DNA of 64,000 nt from Osmia lignaria lignaria (Eukaryota; Arthropoda; Insecta; Hymenoptera; Megachilidae), in the NCBI RefSeq assembly GCF_051020975.1, contig NC_135032.1, positions 8,370,001 through 8,434,000 of the forward strand, written 5' to 3'. The first letter of the stretch is position 1. Every line of letters begins with the position of its first letter. Position numbers and translations under genes: made by a program. Below the pieces are notes generated by a model that made no database searches, was not told the DNA's origin, and saw only the letters and a program-made list of their open reading frames with translations. Below are positions 11,059-24,306 of this stretch, in pieces.

Positions 11059-13925
11059 CGGAGAATCTCGCCCAAACACTCCGTCTTCTGCGTACAAAAC
11101 AGCCGACCAAAATCATCGGAATTGGAGAAAATCAATCACACGCAAGCCACACCGCAGAAATAATTGTCACGCCAAGTAGATCAGATAAGCCAGCATATTC
11201 GACTACAGCGATCATTTTGCGATCACTCACAAGGTACGTGCCTTCAAAAAACCCAACAAATTTCAAATGGTCTCACCTTGCAGATTTGGAACTCGCAGAC
11301 AACGAACCCATGAGCTCGGATCCAATCGACATCATAATCGGAGCAGATCTTTATGGTCAATTTTTGCTGCCAGGGCTGAGGAAAGGCTCCGCGTGTACCC
11401 CGGCGGCACAAAACACTACCCTCGGGTGGATCCTATCCGGTCCTTCCCACCGAGTATTCTCACCTTCCTCAGTAGGAGTTCACCATCTTTCCGTTTTGGA
11501 AAACCTCGACCAAGACCTTTGTCGATTTTGGCAAATCGAGGACCTCTCAGCTCCAACAATCACAACTCCTGAAAATCAGATTTGCGAAGAGCATTTTAAA
11601 ACTACGCATTCTCGCGCAAATGACGGACGGTACATTGTTCGCCTTCCTTTCAAAACACAATCATCAATAAATTTAGGCGAATCACGCTCAATAGCACTTC
11701 GATGTCTTCGATCGTTAGAAAATCGCCTCATTCGCAATTCAGCGGTATCTAAACCTTACCAAGAGTTTCTGTCCGAGTACGAAACCCTCGGCCATATGAA
11801 ACAAGTTGATCCTCTTCCATCCTCGCACAAAAACTGCTACTACATACCGCATCATGCTGTAATTCGCGAGAGCAGTGTGACTACACGTCTTCGCGTTGTT
11901 TTCAACGCATCCCGTCGAACTTCCGACGGAACCTCCTTGAATGATCATTTGTTCACAGGATCAAAACTTCAACAAGATCTTGTTTCGATCTTGATTCGAT
12001 GGCGTCAATTTCAATATGTATATACTGCAGACATTGAGAAAATGTATCGTCAAATACTTGTGCATCCAGAAGATACCGATTATCAGAGGATTCTCTGGCG
12101 CGACTCGCCTCTTAAACCAGTAAATGAGTATCAATTGCTCACTGTTACCTACGGGACAGCATCAGCCCCCTATTTAGCTATTCGTGTTTTACACCAACTC
12201 GTCGAAGACGAAGGTGCCAACTTTCCTCAAGCAGTTTCCGTCGTACAGGATCAAGCATATGTTGATGATTTCATCTTCGGAGGAGATAGCCTCAACTCAC
12301 TCCGTCAATTACGCGATCAGACGATCGACCTTCTAGCAAAGGGTGGATTCGTTTTACGAAAGTGGGCAAGCAACAATCCGGAGCTTATGTCCGATATTAA
12401 TCCAAAAAATTATGGGCTTGCCACAAGTAAATCCTTGCAAGGAGACGAAACAATCTCCGTACTTGGCCTAACTTGGAATCCTGCATTAGATCAATTTCAA
12501 TTTAAACTTTCAGAGCCAATCAACCGTCCGCAGACTAAACGTTCAATTCTTTCCACTATCGCAAAATTGTTCGATCCACTTGGATGGATTGCTCCAATAA
12601 TCATTACCGGCAAAATCTATATGCAAACGCTGTGGTCCATTCGTTGCGACTGGGACGATGTTCCTCCATCGACGTTTCTTCAGGAATGGAAAAAATTTTG
12701 CTCACAATTGCCCAAGTTGGAGCACATCTCCATACCGCGAAAGATAGCTTATAACATCTTTAGAAGTCAAAGTCTGCATGGGTTCTCAGATGCCTCAACC
12801 AAAGCCTACGCTGCAGCCGTATATTCGCGAAACGTTCTTTACGATGGTACGATTTGTGCCTCTCTCGTAATCGCTAAAACACGAGTAGCTCCGGTCAAAA
12901 CTTTGAGCGTTCCTCGATTGGAATTATCTGCCGCCTTGCTATTAGCTCGCCTATTAACATTCGTTCGAACAGCGTTAAATGCACCGATGCTTGAGAGTCA
13001 TTGTTGGACTGACTCTACCATCACACTCGCGTGGCTAAGACAGCCTCCTAATCGCTGGAAAACCTTCGTCGCGAACCGCGTAGCAAAAATTCAGCAACTA
13101 ACTCCCGATGTTCAATGGCATCACGTACCAACAGCCGAAAATCCTGCTGATTGCGCTTCTCGCGGAATAAACATTGACCAGTTAGAAACTCACCAGTTAT
13201 GGTGGCCCGGCCCTCCTTGGTTAATAAAAGCGTCGAATTTCTGGCCTCAGTCTATTCCACAAACAGACGACGATCTGTCGCACGAGAAAAGAAGTCCTGC
13301 CCTTCCAAGTCTCGCAACCTGCGTTGAGCAACGGGAATTAGCCAATCGCTATTCTTCATGGACAAAACTCTTACGTGTTACCGCATATTTAATTCATTTC
13401 ATTCGTACACTTCGTACTCGCATCCAAAGCAAAACTAACCAAAAACTCACCATTATAAGCCAACCTACTGCTCCGCCGTTTATTCTCAAGCCAGAAGTTA
13501 TCAACAAAGCAAAACTCTTTTGGTTAAAGGAGCTTCAATCCAACGCTTCTCCGGAGGAGAAGGGAGCCTTAGCAAAGTCCAAGCCAGTCCCAAAAACAAG
13601 CGCTCTCCTTTCTCTGTGTCCTTATTTAGACACCGACGGCCTAATCCGCGCAAAAGGACGGCTCACCAATTCCAAGCTTCCTGAAAACGCAAAAAATCCG
13701 ATTATTCTTCGGTCACACCCGCTCCTAACACTCCTAATAGAATGTACTCATCGCCAATTGTTACACGCGGGCCCTCAATTCACTCTGGCACATTTACGAA
13801 ACGAGTACTGGATAATTCGCGCCCGCGCTACAGTACGAAATGTTTTGTACAAGTGCATCTCTTGCACCCGCGAGAAAGCAATCGTGCCGAATGAGCTCAT
13901 GGGAAACTTGCCATCACCGAGTGTC
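11010..13925 (+). pseudogene. pol of BEL/Pao-type element (PR-RT-RNase H-partial integrase)
   Basis: A long frame opens near 11010, in a different phase from both gag pieces. From the first Met it shows protease ALLDQGS with the catalytic Asp at residue 8, reverse transcriptase with YVDD at 417-420, and RNase H with SDAS (Asp 594), LSVPRLELSAALL, CWTDST and NPADCASRG. It ends with the integrase zinc finger: His 914 in HRQLLHAG and Cys 949/Cys 952 in CISC. Element-derived coding stops at about codon 972; the last residues up to the stop at 13970 (NKDTETAWPLSLR) are translated satellite B. The integrase D,D,E core is absent, so this copy cannot integrate by itself. The gag-to-pol phase change near 11010-11058 also looks like damage, because BEL elements normally carry a single gag-pol frame. 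Confidence 0.9.
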
Positions 13926-16266
13926 ACCAATAAAGATACAGAAACAGCGTGGCCCCTTTCCTTGAGATAACTCTGCACTATTCCAAGCTGAAAATGCCAC
14001 TTCCAGCTTAGCTGTGCAGAATAAGCACAACAAGAACAAGTAATAACTCGGAATACGTCCGTGAGTCCCCTTTCCTTGAGCTAAATCCGCAAATATCTCG
14101 GAAACGATGCGAGGTATGGCAAAATATTAAGAGACCTTCTTTGTAGCAAATCAGGTTTCCTACTATATAGGTTCTATGAAATTTTTTGATCAGATGCGTA
14201 GTTTTCGAGATATATCGAGATATTTAAAAGTTCCGAAGCCGCACCAACAGAATAAAGATACAGAAACACCGTGGCCCCTTTCTTTGAGATAACTGCACTA
14301 TTGCGAGCTGCAAAAGCCACTTCCAGCTTAGCTGTGCAGAAGGAGAACAACAAGAAGAAGAAATATCTCGGAATATATCCGTGAGGCCACTTTCCTGGAG
14401 CTAAATCTGAAAATATCTCGGAAACGATGTGAGCTATCGCAAAATGTTAGGAGATCTTTTATGTAGGAAACTAAGTTTCCTACTATCTATGTTCTGTGAT
14501 GTTTTTTGATCAGATGCGTAGTTTTCGAGATATATCGAGATATTTAATAGTTCCGAAGCTGCACCAACATAATAAATATACAGAAACAGCGTGGCCCCTT
14601 TCTTTGAGATAACTGTGCACTATTCCGAGCTGCAAATGCCACTTCCAGCTTAGCTGTGCAGAAGAAGAATACCAAGAAGAAGAAATATCTCGAAATACGT
14701 CCGTCAGGCCCCTTCCCTTGAGGTAAATCTGCAAATATCTCGCAAACGATACGAGCTATGGCAAAATCTTAAGAAACCTTTTTTGTAGGAAATTAAGATT
14801 ACTACTGTTTATGTTGTATGAAATTTTTTGGTCAGATGTGTAGTTTTCGAGATATATCGCGATATTTAAAAGTTCCGAAGCCGCACCAACATAATAAATA
14901 TACAGAAACAGCGTGGCCCCTTTCTTTGAGATAACTGTGCACTATTCCGAGCTGCAAATGCCACTTCCAGCTTAGCTGTGCAGAAGAAGAATACCAAGAA
15001 GAAGAAATATCTCGAAATACGTCCGTCAGGCGCCTTCCCTTGCGGTAAATCTGCAAATATCTCGGAAACGATGCGAGCCATGGCAAAATGTTAAGAGACC
15101 TTTTTTGTAGCAAATTAAGTTTCCTACTATCAATGTTCTATGATATTTTTTGATCAGATGCGTAGTTTTAGAGATATATCGAGATATTTAAAAGTTCCGA
15201 AGCCGCACCAACATAATAAAGATACAGAAACATCGTGGCCCCTTTCTTTGAGATAACTGTGCACTGTTCCAAGCTGCAAATGCCACTTCCAGCTTAGGTG
15301 TGCAGAAGAAGAACAACAAGAAGAAGAAATGTCCCGAAATATGTCCGTCAGGCCCCTTCCCTTGAGCTATACCTGCAAATATCTCGGAAACGATGCGAGC
15401 TATGGCAAAATATTGAGAGACATTTTTTGTAGAGAATTAAGTTTCCTACTATTTATGTTCTATAATATTTTTTGATCAGATGCGTAGTTTTGGAGATATA
15501 TGGAGATATTTAAAAGTTCCGAAGCCGCACCAACATAATAAAGATAGAGAAACACCGTGGCCCCTTTCTTTGAGATAACTCTGCACTACTGCGAGCTGCA
15601 AATACCACTTCCAGCTTAGCTGTGCTGAAGAAGAACAACAAGATGAAGAAATATCTCGAAATATGTCCGTCAGGCCCCGTCCCTTGAGATAAATGTGCAA
15701 ATATCTCGGAAACGATGCGAGCTATGGCAAAATGTTGAGAGACCTTTTTTGTAGAGAATTAAGTTTCCTACTATTCATGTGGCACGATATTTTTTGGTCA
15801 CATGCGTTGTTTTCGAGATATATCGGGATATTTAAAAGTTCGGAAGTCGTACCAACATAATAAAGATACAGAAATAGCGTGGCCCCTTTCTTTGAGGTAA
15901 CTCCGTACTACTGCGGGCTGCAAATGCCACTTCCAGCTTAGCTGTGCAGCAGAAGAACAACAAGAAGAAGAAATATCTCGGAATGTGTCCGTGAGGCGCC
16001 TTTCCTAGAGCTAAATCTGCAAATATCTCGCCAAACGATGCGAGCAATGGCAAAGTCTTTAGAGACCTTTTTTGTAGGAAATTAAGTTTCCTACTATTTA
16101 TCTTCTACTATATTTTTTGATCAGATGCATAGTTTTCGAGATATATCGAGATATTTAAAACTTCCGAAGCCGCACCAATATAATAAAGATACAGAAACAC
16201 CGTGGCCCCTTTCTTTGGGTCAACTCTGCACTATTGCGAGCTGCAAATGCCATTTCCGGCTTAGCT
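13926..16266 (+). repeat. Satellite B array, second block
   Basis: About seven 322-bp monomers lie in the same orientation as 7836-9303. The first copy is entered mid-monomer at aataaagatacag. The block ends at ccggcttagct, where the array turns around. Confidence 0.95.
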
Positions 16267-19200
16267 CGCATCGTTTCCGAGATATTTGCAGATGTAACTC
16301 AAGGGGAGGGGCCTGACGGACATATTTCGAGATATTACTTCTTCTTGTTGTTCTTCTTCTGCACAGCTAAGCTGGAAGTCGCATTTGCAGCTCGGAATAG
16401 ATCACTGTTATCTCAAGGAAAGGGGCACGCTCTTTCTGTATCTTTATTATGTTGGTGCGGCTTCGGAACTTTTAAATATCTCGATATATCTCGAAAACTA
16501 CGCATCTGATCAAAAAATATCATAGAACATAAATATTAGGAAACTTAATTTCCTACAAAAAAGGTCTCTCAACATTTTGCCATAGCTCGTATCGTTTCCG
16601 AGATATTTGCAGGTTTAGCTCAAGGAAAGGGGCCTCACGGACATATTCCGAGATATTTCTCCTTCTTGTTGTTCTTCTGCACAGCTAAGCGGGAAGTGGC
16701 ATTTGCAGCTCGCAATAATGCAGAGTTATCTCAAAGAAAGGGGCCACGGTGTTTCTGTATCTTTATTAGGTTGGTGCGGCTTAGGTACTTTTAAATATCT
16801 CGATATATCTCGAAAACTACGCATCCGATCAAAAAATATCATAGAACATAAATAGTCGGAAACTTAATTCTCTACAAAAAAGGTCTCCAAATCTTTTGCC
16901 ATAGCTCGCATCGTTTCCGAGATATTTGCAGATTTAACTGAAGGAAGGGGGCCACACGGACATATCCCGAGATATTTCCTCTTCTTGTTGTTCTTCTTCT
17001 GCACAGCTAAGCTGGAAGTGGCATTTCCAGCTCGGAATAGTGCAGAGTTACCTCAAAGAAAGGGCCCACGGTGTTTCAGTATCTTTATTATGTTGGTGCG
17101 GCGTCGGAACTTTTAAATATCTCGATATATCTCGAAAACTACGCATCTGATCAAAAAATATCATAGAAGATAAATAGTAGGAAACCTCATTTGCTATAAA
17201 AAAGTTCTCTCATCATTTTGCCATAGCTCGCATCGTTTCCGAGATATTTGCAGATTTAGCTCAAGGGACGGGGCCTTACGGACATATTTCAAGATATTTC
17301 TTCTTCTTGTTGTTCTTCTTCTGCGCAGCTAAGCGGGAAGTGGCATTTGCAGCTCACAATAGTGCACAGTTATCTCAAAGAAAGGGGCCACGGTGTTTCT
17401 GTATCTTTATTATGTTGGTGCGGCTTCGGAACTTTTAAATATCTCGATATATCTCGAAAACTACGCATCTGATCAAAAAATATCATAGAAAATAAATAGT
17501 AGGAAACTTAATTTCCTACAAAAAAGGTCTCTTAACATTTTTTGCCATAGCTCGCATCGTTTCCAAGATATTCGCAGATTTACCTCAAGGGAAGGAGCCT
17601 GACGGACATATTTCGAGATACTTCTTGTTCTTGTTGTGCTTCGTCTGCACAGCTAAGCTGGAAGTGGCATTTACAGCTTGGAATAGTGCAGAGTTATCTC
17701 AAAGAAAGGGGCCACTGTGTTTATGAATCTTTATTCTGTTGGTGCGGCGTCGGAACTTTGAAATATTTTGATATATCTCGAAAACTACGCATCTGACCAA
17801 AAAATATCGTACAATATAAATAGTAGGAAACTTAATTTCCGACAAAAAAGGTCTCTTAACATTTTGCCATATCTCGCATCGTTTCCAAGATATTTGCAGA
17901 TGTAACTCAAGGGATGGGGCCTGACGGACATATTCCGAGATATTTCTTGTTCTTGTTGTGCTTTTTCTGCACAGCTAAGCTGGAACTGGCATTTGCAGCT
18001 TGCAATAGTGCAGAGTTATGTCACAGAAAGGGGCCACGGTGTTTCTGTATCTTTATTATGTTGGTGCGGCTTCGGAACATTTAAATATCTCGATATATCT
18101 CGAAGACTACGCATCTGATCAAAAAATATCATGGAACGTAAATAGTAGGAAACTTAACTCTCTACAGAAAAGGTCTCTTAACGTTTTGCCATAGCTCGCA
18201 TCGTTTCCGAGATATTTGCAGATTTAACTCAAGGGGAGGGGCCTGACGGACATATTCCGAGATATTTCTTGTTCTTGTTGTGCTTCTTCTGCACAGCTAA
18301 GCTGGACCTGCATTTGCAGCTCGCAATTGTGCAGAGTTATCTCGCAGAAAGGGGCCACGGTGTTTCTGTATCTCTATTATGTTGGTGCGGTTTCGGAACT
18401 TTTAAATATCTTGATATATCTCGAAAACTACGCATCTGATCAAGAAATATCAGAGAACATAAAAAGTAGGAAACTTAATTCTCTACAAAAAAGGTCTCTT
18501 AACATTTTGCCATAGCTCGTATCGTTTCCAAGACATTCGCAAATTAACTCAAGTGGAGGAGCCTGACGGACATATTTCGAGATATTTCTTCTTCTTGTTG
18601 TTCTTCTTCTGCACAGCTAAGCTGGAAGTGGCATTTCCAGCTCGCAATATTGCAGAGTTACCTCAAGGAAAGGGGCCACGGTGTTTCTGTATCTTTATTA
18701 TGTTGTAGCGGCTTCGGAACTTTTAAATATCTCGATATATCTCGAAGACTACGCATCTGATCAAAAAATATCATGGAACGTAAATAGTAGGAAACTTAAC
18801 TCTCTACAGAAAAGGTCTCTTAACGTTTTGCCATAGCTCGCATCGTTTCCGAGATATTTGCAGATTTAACTCAAGGGGAGGGGCCTGACGGACATATTCC
18901 GAGATATTTCTTGTTCTTGTTGTGCTTCTTCTGCACAGCTAAGCTGGACCTGGCATTTGCAGCTCGCAATTGTGCAGAGTTATCTCGCAGAAAGGGGCCA
19001 CGGTGTTTCTGTATCTCTATTATGTTGGTGCGGGGCTCGGAACTTTTAAATATCTTAATATATCTCGAGAACTACGCATCGGATCAAAAAATATCATAGA
19101 ACATAAATAGTAGGAAACTTAATTTCCTACAAAAAAGGTCTCCCAACATTTTGCCATAGCTCGCATCGTTTCCGAGATATTTGCAGACTTAGCTCAAGGG

Positions 19201-22200
19201 AAGAGGCCTGACGGACATATTCCGAGATATTTCTTGTTCTTGTTGTGCTTCTTCTGCACAGCTAAGCTGGAAGTTGCATTTGCAGCTCGGAATAGTGCAG
19301 AGTTATCTCAGAGAAAGGGGCCACGGTGTTTATGTATCTTTTTTATGTTGGTGCGGCTTCGGAACTTTTGAATATCTCGATATATCTCGAAAACTTCGCA
19401 TCTGATCAAAAAAGATCATAGAACATAAATAGTAGGAAAATTAATTTCCTACACAAAAGGTCGCTCAACATTTTGCCATAGCCCGCATCGTTTCGAAGAT
19501 ATTTGCAGATGTAACTCAAGGGAAGGGGCCGGACGGACATATTTCGAGATTTTTCTTCTTCTTGTTGTTCTTCTTCTGCACAGCTAAGCTGGAAGTGGCA
19601 TTTCCAGCCCGCAATGGTGCAGAGTTATCTCAAAGAAGGGGGCCACGGTGTTTCTGTATCTTTATCATGTTGGTGCGGCTTCGGAACTTTTAAATATCTC
19701 GATATATCTCGAAAACTACGCATCTGACCAAAAAATATCATAGAACATAAACAGCAGGAACCTTAATTTCCTGCAAAGAAGGTCTCTCAACATTTTGCCA
19801 TAGCTCGCATCGTTTCCGAGATATTTGCAGATTTAACTCAAAGGAAGGGGCCTGACGGACATATTCCGAGATATTTCTTGTTCTTGTTGTGCTTCTTCTG
19901 CACAGCTAAGCTGGACCTGGCATCTGCAGCTCGCAATAGTGCACAGTTCTCTCGCAGAATGGGGCCACGGTGTTTCTGTGTCTCTATTATGTTGGTGCGG
20001 CTTCGGAACTTTTAAATATCTTGATATATCTCGAGAACTACGCATCTGATCAAAAAATTTCATAGAACATAAAAAGTAGGGAACTTAATTCTCTACAAAA
20101 AAGGTCTGTTAACATTTTGCCATAGCTCGCATCGTTTCCGAGATATTTGCAGATTTATCTCAAGGGAAGGGGCCTGACGGACATATTCCGACATATTTCT
20201 TGTTCTTGTTGTGCTTCTTCTGCGCAGCAAAGCTGGACCTGGCATCTGCAGCTCGCAATAGTGCACAGTTATCTCGCAGAATGGGGCCACGGTGTTTCTG
20301 TATCTCTATTATGTTGGTGCGGCTTCGGAACATTTTAATATCTTGATATATCTCGAGAACCACGCATCTGATCAAAAAATATCATAGAACATAAAAAGTA
20401 GGAAACTTAATTCTCCCTAAAAAAGTTCTCTTAACATTTTGCCATAGCTCGCATCGTTTCCGAGATATTTGCAGATTTAGCTCAAGGGAAGTGGGCTGAC
20501 GGACATATTCCGAGATATTTCTTGTTCTTGTTGTGCTTCTTCTGCACAGCTAAGCTGGACCTGGCCTCTGCAGCTCGCAATAGTGCACAGTTATCTCGCA
20601 GAATGGGGCCACGGTGTTTCTGTATCTCTATTATGTTGGTGCGGCTTCGGAACTTTTAAATATCTTGATATATCTCGAGAACTACGCATCTGATCAAAAA
20701 ATATCATAGAACATAAAAAGTAGGAAACTTAATTCTCTACAAAAAAGGTCTGTTAACATTTTGCCATAGCTCGCATCGTTTCCGAGATATTTGCAGATTT
20801 AGCTCAAGGGAAGGGGCCTGACGGACATATTCCGAGATATTTCTTGTTCTTGTTGTGCTTCTTCTGCACAGCTAAGCTGGAACTGGCATTTGCAGCGCGC
20901 AATAGTGCAGAGTTATCTCACAGAAAGGGGCCACGGTGTTTCTGTATCTCTATTATGTTGGTGCGGCTTCGGAACATTTTAATATCTTGATATATCTCGA
21001 GAACCACGCATCTGATCAAAAAATATCATAGAACATAAATAGTAGGACATTTCACTTCCTACAGAAAAGGTCCCTCAACATTTTGCCATAGCTCGCATCG
21101 TTTCCAAGATATTTGTAGATGTAACTCAAGGATAGGGGCCTCACGGACATATTCCGAGATATTTCTTCTTCATGTTGTTCTTCTTCTGCACAACGAAGCT
21201 GGAAGTGGCATTTGCAGCATGGAATAGTGCAGAGTTATCTCAAAGAAAGGGGCCACGGTGTTTCTGTATCTTTATTATGTCGGTGCGGCTTCGGAACTTT
21301 TAAATATCTCGATATATCTCGAAAACTACGCATCTGATCAAGAAATATCACACAACATACATAGTATGAAACATAATTTCCTATAAAAAAGGTCTCTTAA
21401 CATTTTGCCATAGCTCGCATCGTTTCGAAATATTTCCAGAATTAGCTCAAGGAAAGGGGCCACGGGGTTTCTGTATCTTTATTATGTTGGTGCGGCTTCG
21501 GACCTTTTAAATATCTCGATATATCTCGAAAACTTCGCATCTGATCAAAAAATATCAAAGAACATAAATAGTAGGAAACTAAATTTCCTACAAAAAAGGT
21601 CTCAACATTTTGCCATAGCTCGCATCGTTTCCAAGATATTTGCAGATTTATCTCAAGGGAAGGGGCCTGACGGACGTGTTTCGAGATTTTTCTTCTTCTT
21701 GTTGTTCTTCTTCTGCACAGCGAAGCTGGAAGAGGCATTTGCAGCTAGCAATAGTGCAGAGTTATCTCAAAGAAAGGGGCCACGGTGTTTCTATATCTTT
21801 ATTATGTAGGTGCGGCTTCGGAACTTTTAAATATCTCGATATATCTCGAAAACGACGCATCTGATCAAAAAATATCATCGAACATAAATAGTAGGACATT
21901 TCACTTCCTACAGAAAAGGTCTCGTAACATTTTGCCATAGCTCGCATCGTTTCCGAGATATTTGCAGATTTAGCTCAAGGAAATGGGCCTGACGGACATA
22001 TTTCGAGATATTTCTTCTTCTTGTTGTGCGTCTTCTGCACAGCTAAGCTGGAAGTGGCATTTGCAGCTTGGAATAGTGCAGAGTTATCTCAAAGATAGGG
22101 GCCACGGTATTGCTGTATCTTTATTATGTTGTTGCGGCTTCGGAACTTATAAATATCTCGATATATCTGGACAACTACGCATCTGATCAGAAAATATCAT

Positions 22201-22333
22201 AGACCATAAATAGTAGGAAACTTAATTTCCTACAAAAAAGGTCTGTTAACATTTTGCCATAGCTCGCATCGTTTCCGAGATATTTGCAGATTTAGCTTAA
22301 GGAAAGGGGCCTCATGGACATATTCCAAGATAT
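16262..22333 (-). repeat. Satellite B array, inverted block
   Basis: Nearly 19 monomers form the reverse complement of the preceding block. Some neighbouring segments are almost identical at a spacing of about 642 bp, twice the monomer. One example is the catggaacgtaaatagtagg segment at about 18130 and 18772; another is the gaacataaaaagtagg segment near 20068 and 20710. These suggest recent dimer-scale duplications. Variants with ttgttcttgttgtgcttctt alternate with ones carrying ttcttcttgttgttcttctt. The array ends at about 22333, where ccaagatatta joins satellite A. Confidence 0.95.
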
Positions 22334-23357
22334 TACTATATCTGCGTAGGACATAATGTAATATACTGATTCCCTCCCCCCGATCAATGTGCATTTAATA
22401 ACAATATCATTTGCACTATATCTACATGAAATATAATGTAATATACTGATTGCTACCCACAGATCAATGGACATTTAATAACAGTATCATTAGCACTATA
22501 TCTACATTCGATACAATGTAATATACTGATTCCTTCCCCCAGATCAATGTACCTTTAATAACAATATCATTAGCACTATATCTACATTAGATATGTAATG
22601 AACATTTAATACCAATGTCATTAGCACTATATCTACATGAGATATAATGTAATGTACTGATTGCTACCCGCAGATCAATATACATTTAATAAGAATATCA
22701 TTAGCACTATATCTACATGCGATATAATGTAATATATTGATTCATTCCCACAGATCAATGTACATTTAATAACAATATCATTATTACTATCTCTACATTA
22801 GATATGTAATATAGATTTACAAACAATGCCATTATTACTATATCTGCGGTGGACATAATGTAATATACTGATTCCATCCCCCTGCTAAATGTACATTTAA
22901 TATCAATATCATTAGTACTATATCTACATTGGATATAATGTAATATACTGAATTATTCCCACAGATCAATGTACAATTAATAACAATATCATTAGTACTA
23001 TATCTATATTAGATATAATGTAATATACTGATTCGTTCCCACAGGTCAATGTACATTTAATAACAATATCATTAGTACTATATCTACATTCGATATAATG
23101 TAATATACTTATTCGTTTCCACAGATCAATGTACATTTAATAACACTATCATATTTACTATATCTACATTAGATATGTAATATATATTTACAAACAATGC
23201 CATTGTTACCATATCTGGGTTGGACATAATGTAATACACTGTTTCCTTCCCCCAGATCAATGTACATTTAATAACAATATCATTAGTACTATATCTACAT
23301 TCGATATGTAATGTACTTTTAATAACAATATCATTTTTACCATACCTACATTAGATA
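22334..23357 (-). repeat. Satellite A array between satellite B and the Helitron-like element
   Basis: About 1 kb of 80-bp and 51-bp monomers lies in the same orientation as 1-7835. Satellite B therefore sits inside a satellite A field of constant orientation. The last satellite bases are ctacattagata, after which unrelated sequence starts. Confidence 0.95.
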
Positions 23358-24306
23358 AAAATCTTTTTGAACAAAAAAAAACCGACTTCGGAATGCACTA
23401 AAAAGTGTAAAATAATTTCTATATCATTTATACCAGTATTTCACAGCTATTCATAAATTCCACTTCATCATTAAATAGGATACTAAATACATTTGAACCT
23501 TTTCGGAGGCGGCGCAAAATGCAAAACTTTTCCTCTACTAGGAAGATCCTAGTTCAGGCGACGGTAACCTGTAACAAATGACCCATTTCATAATTTGAAG
23601 TAAACAATATTGAACGGGAATCAACATACCCATTGCGGATTAAGTATAGTGCAGTTCACGAGAAACCATACTTAACTCGCGCAGGTTACTAGGTCTAGGA
23701 ACATGTTTAATAACGCGTGTGATTCCCTGTACAGCTTGCTTTTTCTGTACGATGATATAATTGTTTCTTTGAAAAAAAAATAATAGGAATTTCATTGAAT
23801 CGTGTATCTGTACCATATCTTCATCGGTTATCAGTTGTCGTACTTCATATATTTCTGTTCACTATTTATTTGACTGGAAAGTAAGAAGCAAGGTGTAGAG
23901 GATAATCACACACGTTATTAAAAATCTCCCTAGACCTATTGAGCGAGTGTAGTGTGGTCTGTCGTGAATAGCAGTACATACATCAGAAGTGGTACCCACT
24001 TCTGATACAATCGTTGTAATTACAAATGTTTTATGCAGTGGCTATAACGCTTGGAATTGTATTTCTTACGACTGATGAATTACCAACTTTGCCATACCGC
24101 AATGGAATCGTTATTAGCAGGATCGTATATTCTGGTATTTATAATTTTGCGCCGCCTACGAAAAGGTTGAAATGTATTTAGTATCCTATTTAATGATGAA
24201 GTAGAATTTATGAATAGCTGTGAAATACTGGTATAAATGATATAGAAATTATTTTACACTTTTTAGTGCATTTCGAAGTCGGTTTTTTTTTTGTTGAAAA
24301 AGATTT
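23358..24306. repeat. Inverted repeat of the Helitron-like terminus (fold-back unit)
   Basis: The first about 163 bp (23358-23520) recur as a reverse complement at 24143-24306. Both arms run from aaaatcttttt through the A-run, accgacttcg and the box tggtataaatgatatagaaa (in one orientation) to the ggcggcgcaaaat box. Similarity continues inward in a more diverged form: taggtctagg and taataacgcgtgtgatt near 23690-23735 against aatcacacacgttatt and ccctagacct near 23905-23940. The unit resembles two terminal segments joined head to head, with both outer ends being element ends. It could be a fold-back or MITE-like element, or a palindromic duplication of one terminus of the large element. Confidence 0.75.

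Larger units (their letters stand above)
9308..13925 (+). mobile_element. BEL/Pao-type LTR retrotransposon, 3'-truncated
   Basis: Gag and Pol of a BEL/Pao-type element follow a left LTR. The order is gag with a retrotransposon Gag motif (LPKIQLPTFDGAFTEWESF) and zinc knuckles, then aspartic protease, reverse transcriptase, RNase H and the integrase N-terminal zinc finger. The element breaks off at about 13925, in the linker before the integrase catalytic core, and satellite B resumes. No integrase core, no later ORF and no 3' LTR remain. The satellite phase differs on the two sides (left flank stops in the ctactattta box, right flank starts in the aataaagatacag box). The 3' part of the element and nearly 100 bp of satellite are therefore missing together, which points to a deletion or recombination after insertion. 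Confidence 0.9.

Noticed and set aside
8013..22186. Repeated 60-99-codon ORFs in satellite B on both strands (for example MQIYLKGRGLTDIF)
   Set aside because: They follow the 322-bp period and orientation of the satellite and are broken by variants in many copies.
7836..22333. CENP-B-box-like motif in satellite B (catcgtttccgagat)
   Set aside because: It does not match the required positions of the CENP-B box core (TTCG....A..CGGG) on either strand.
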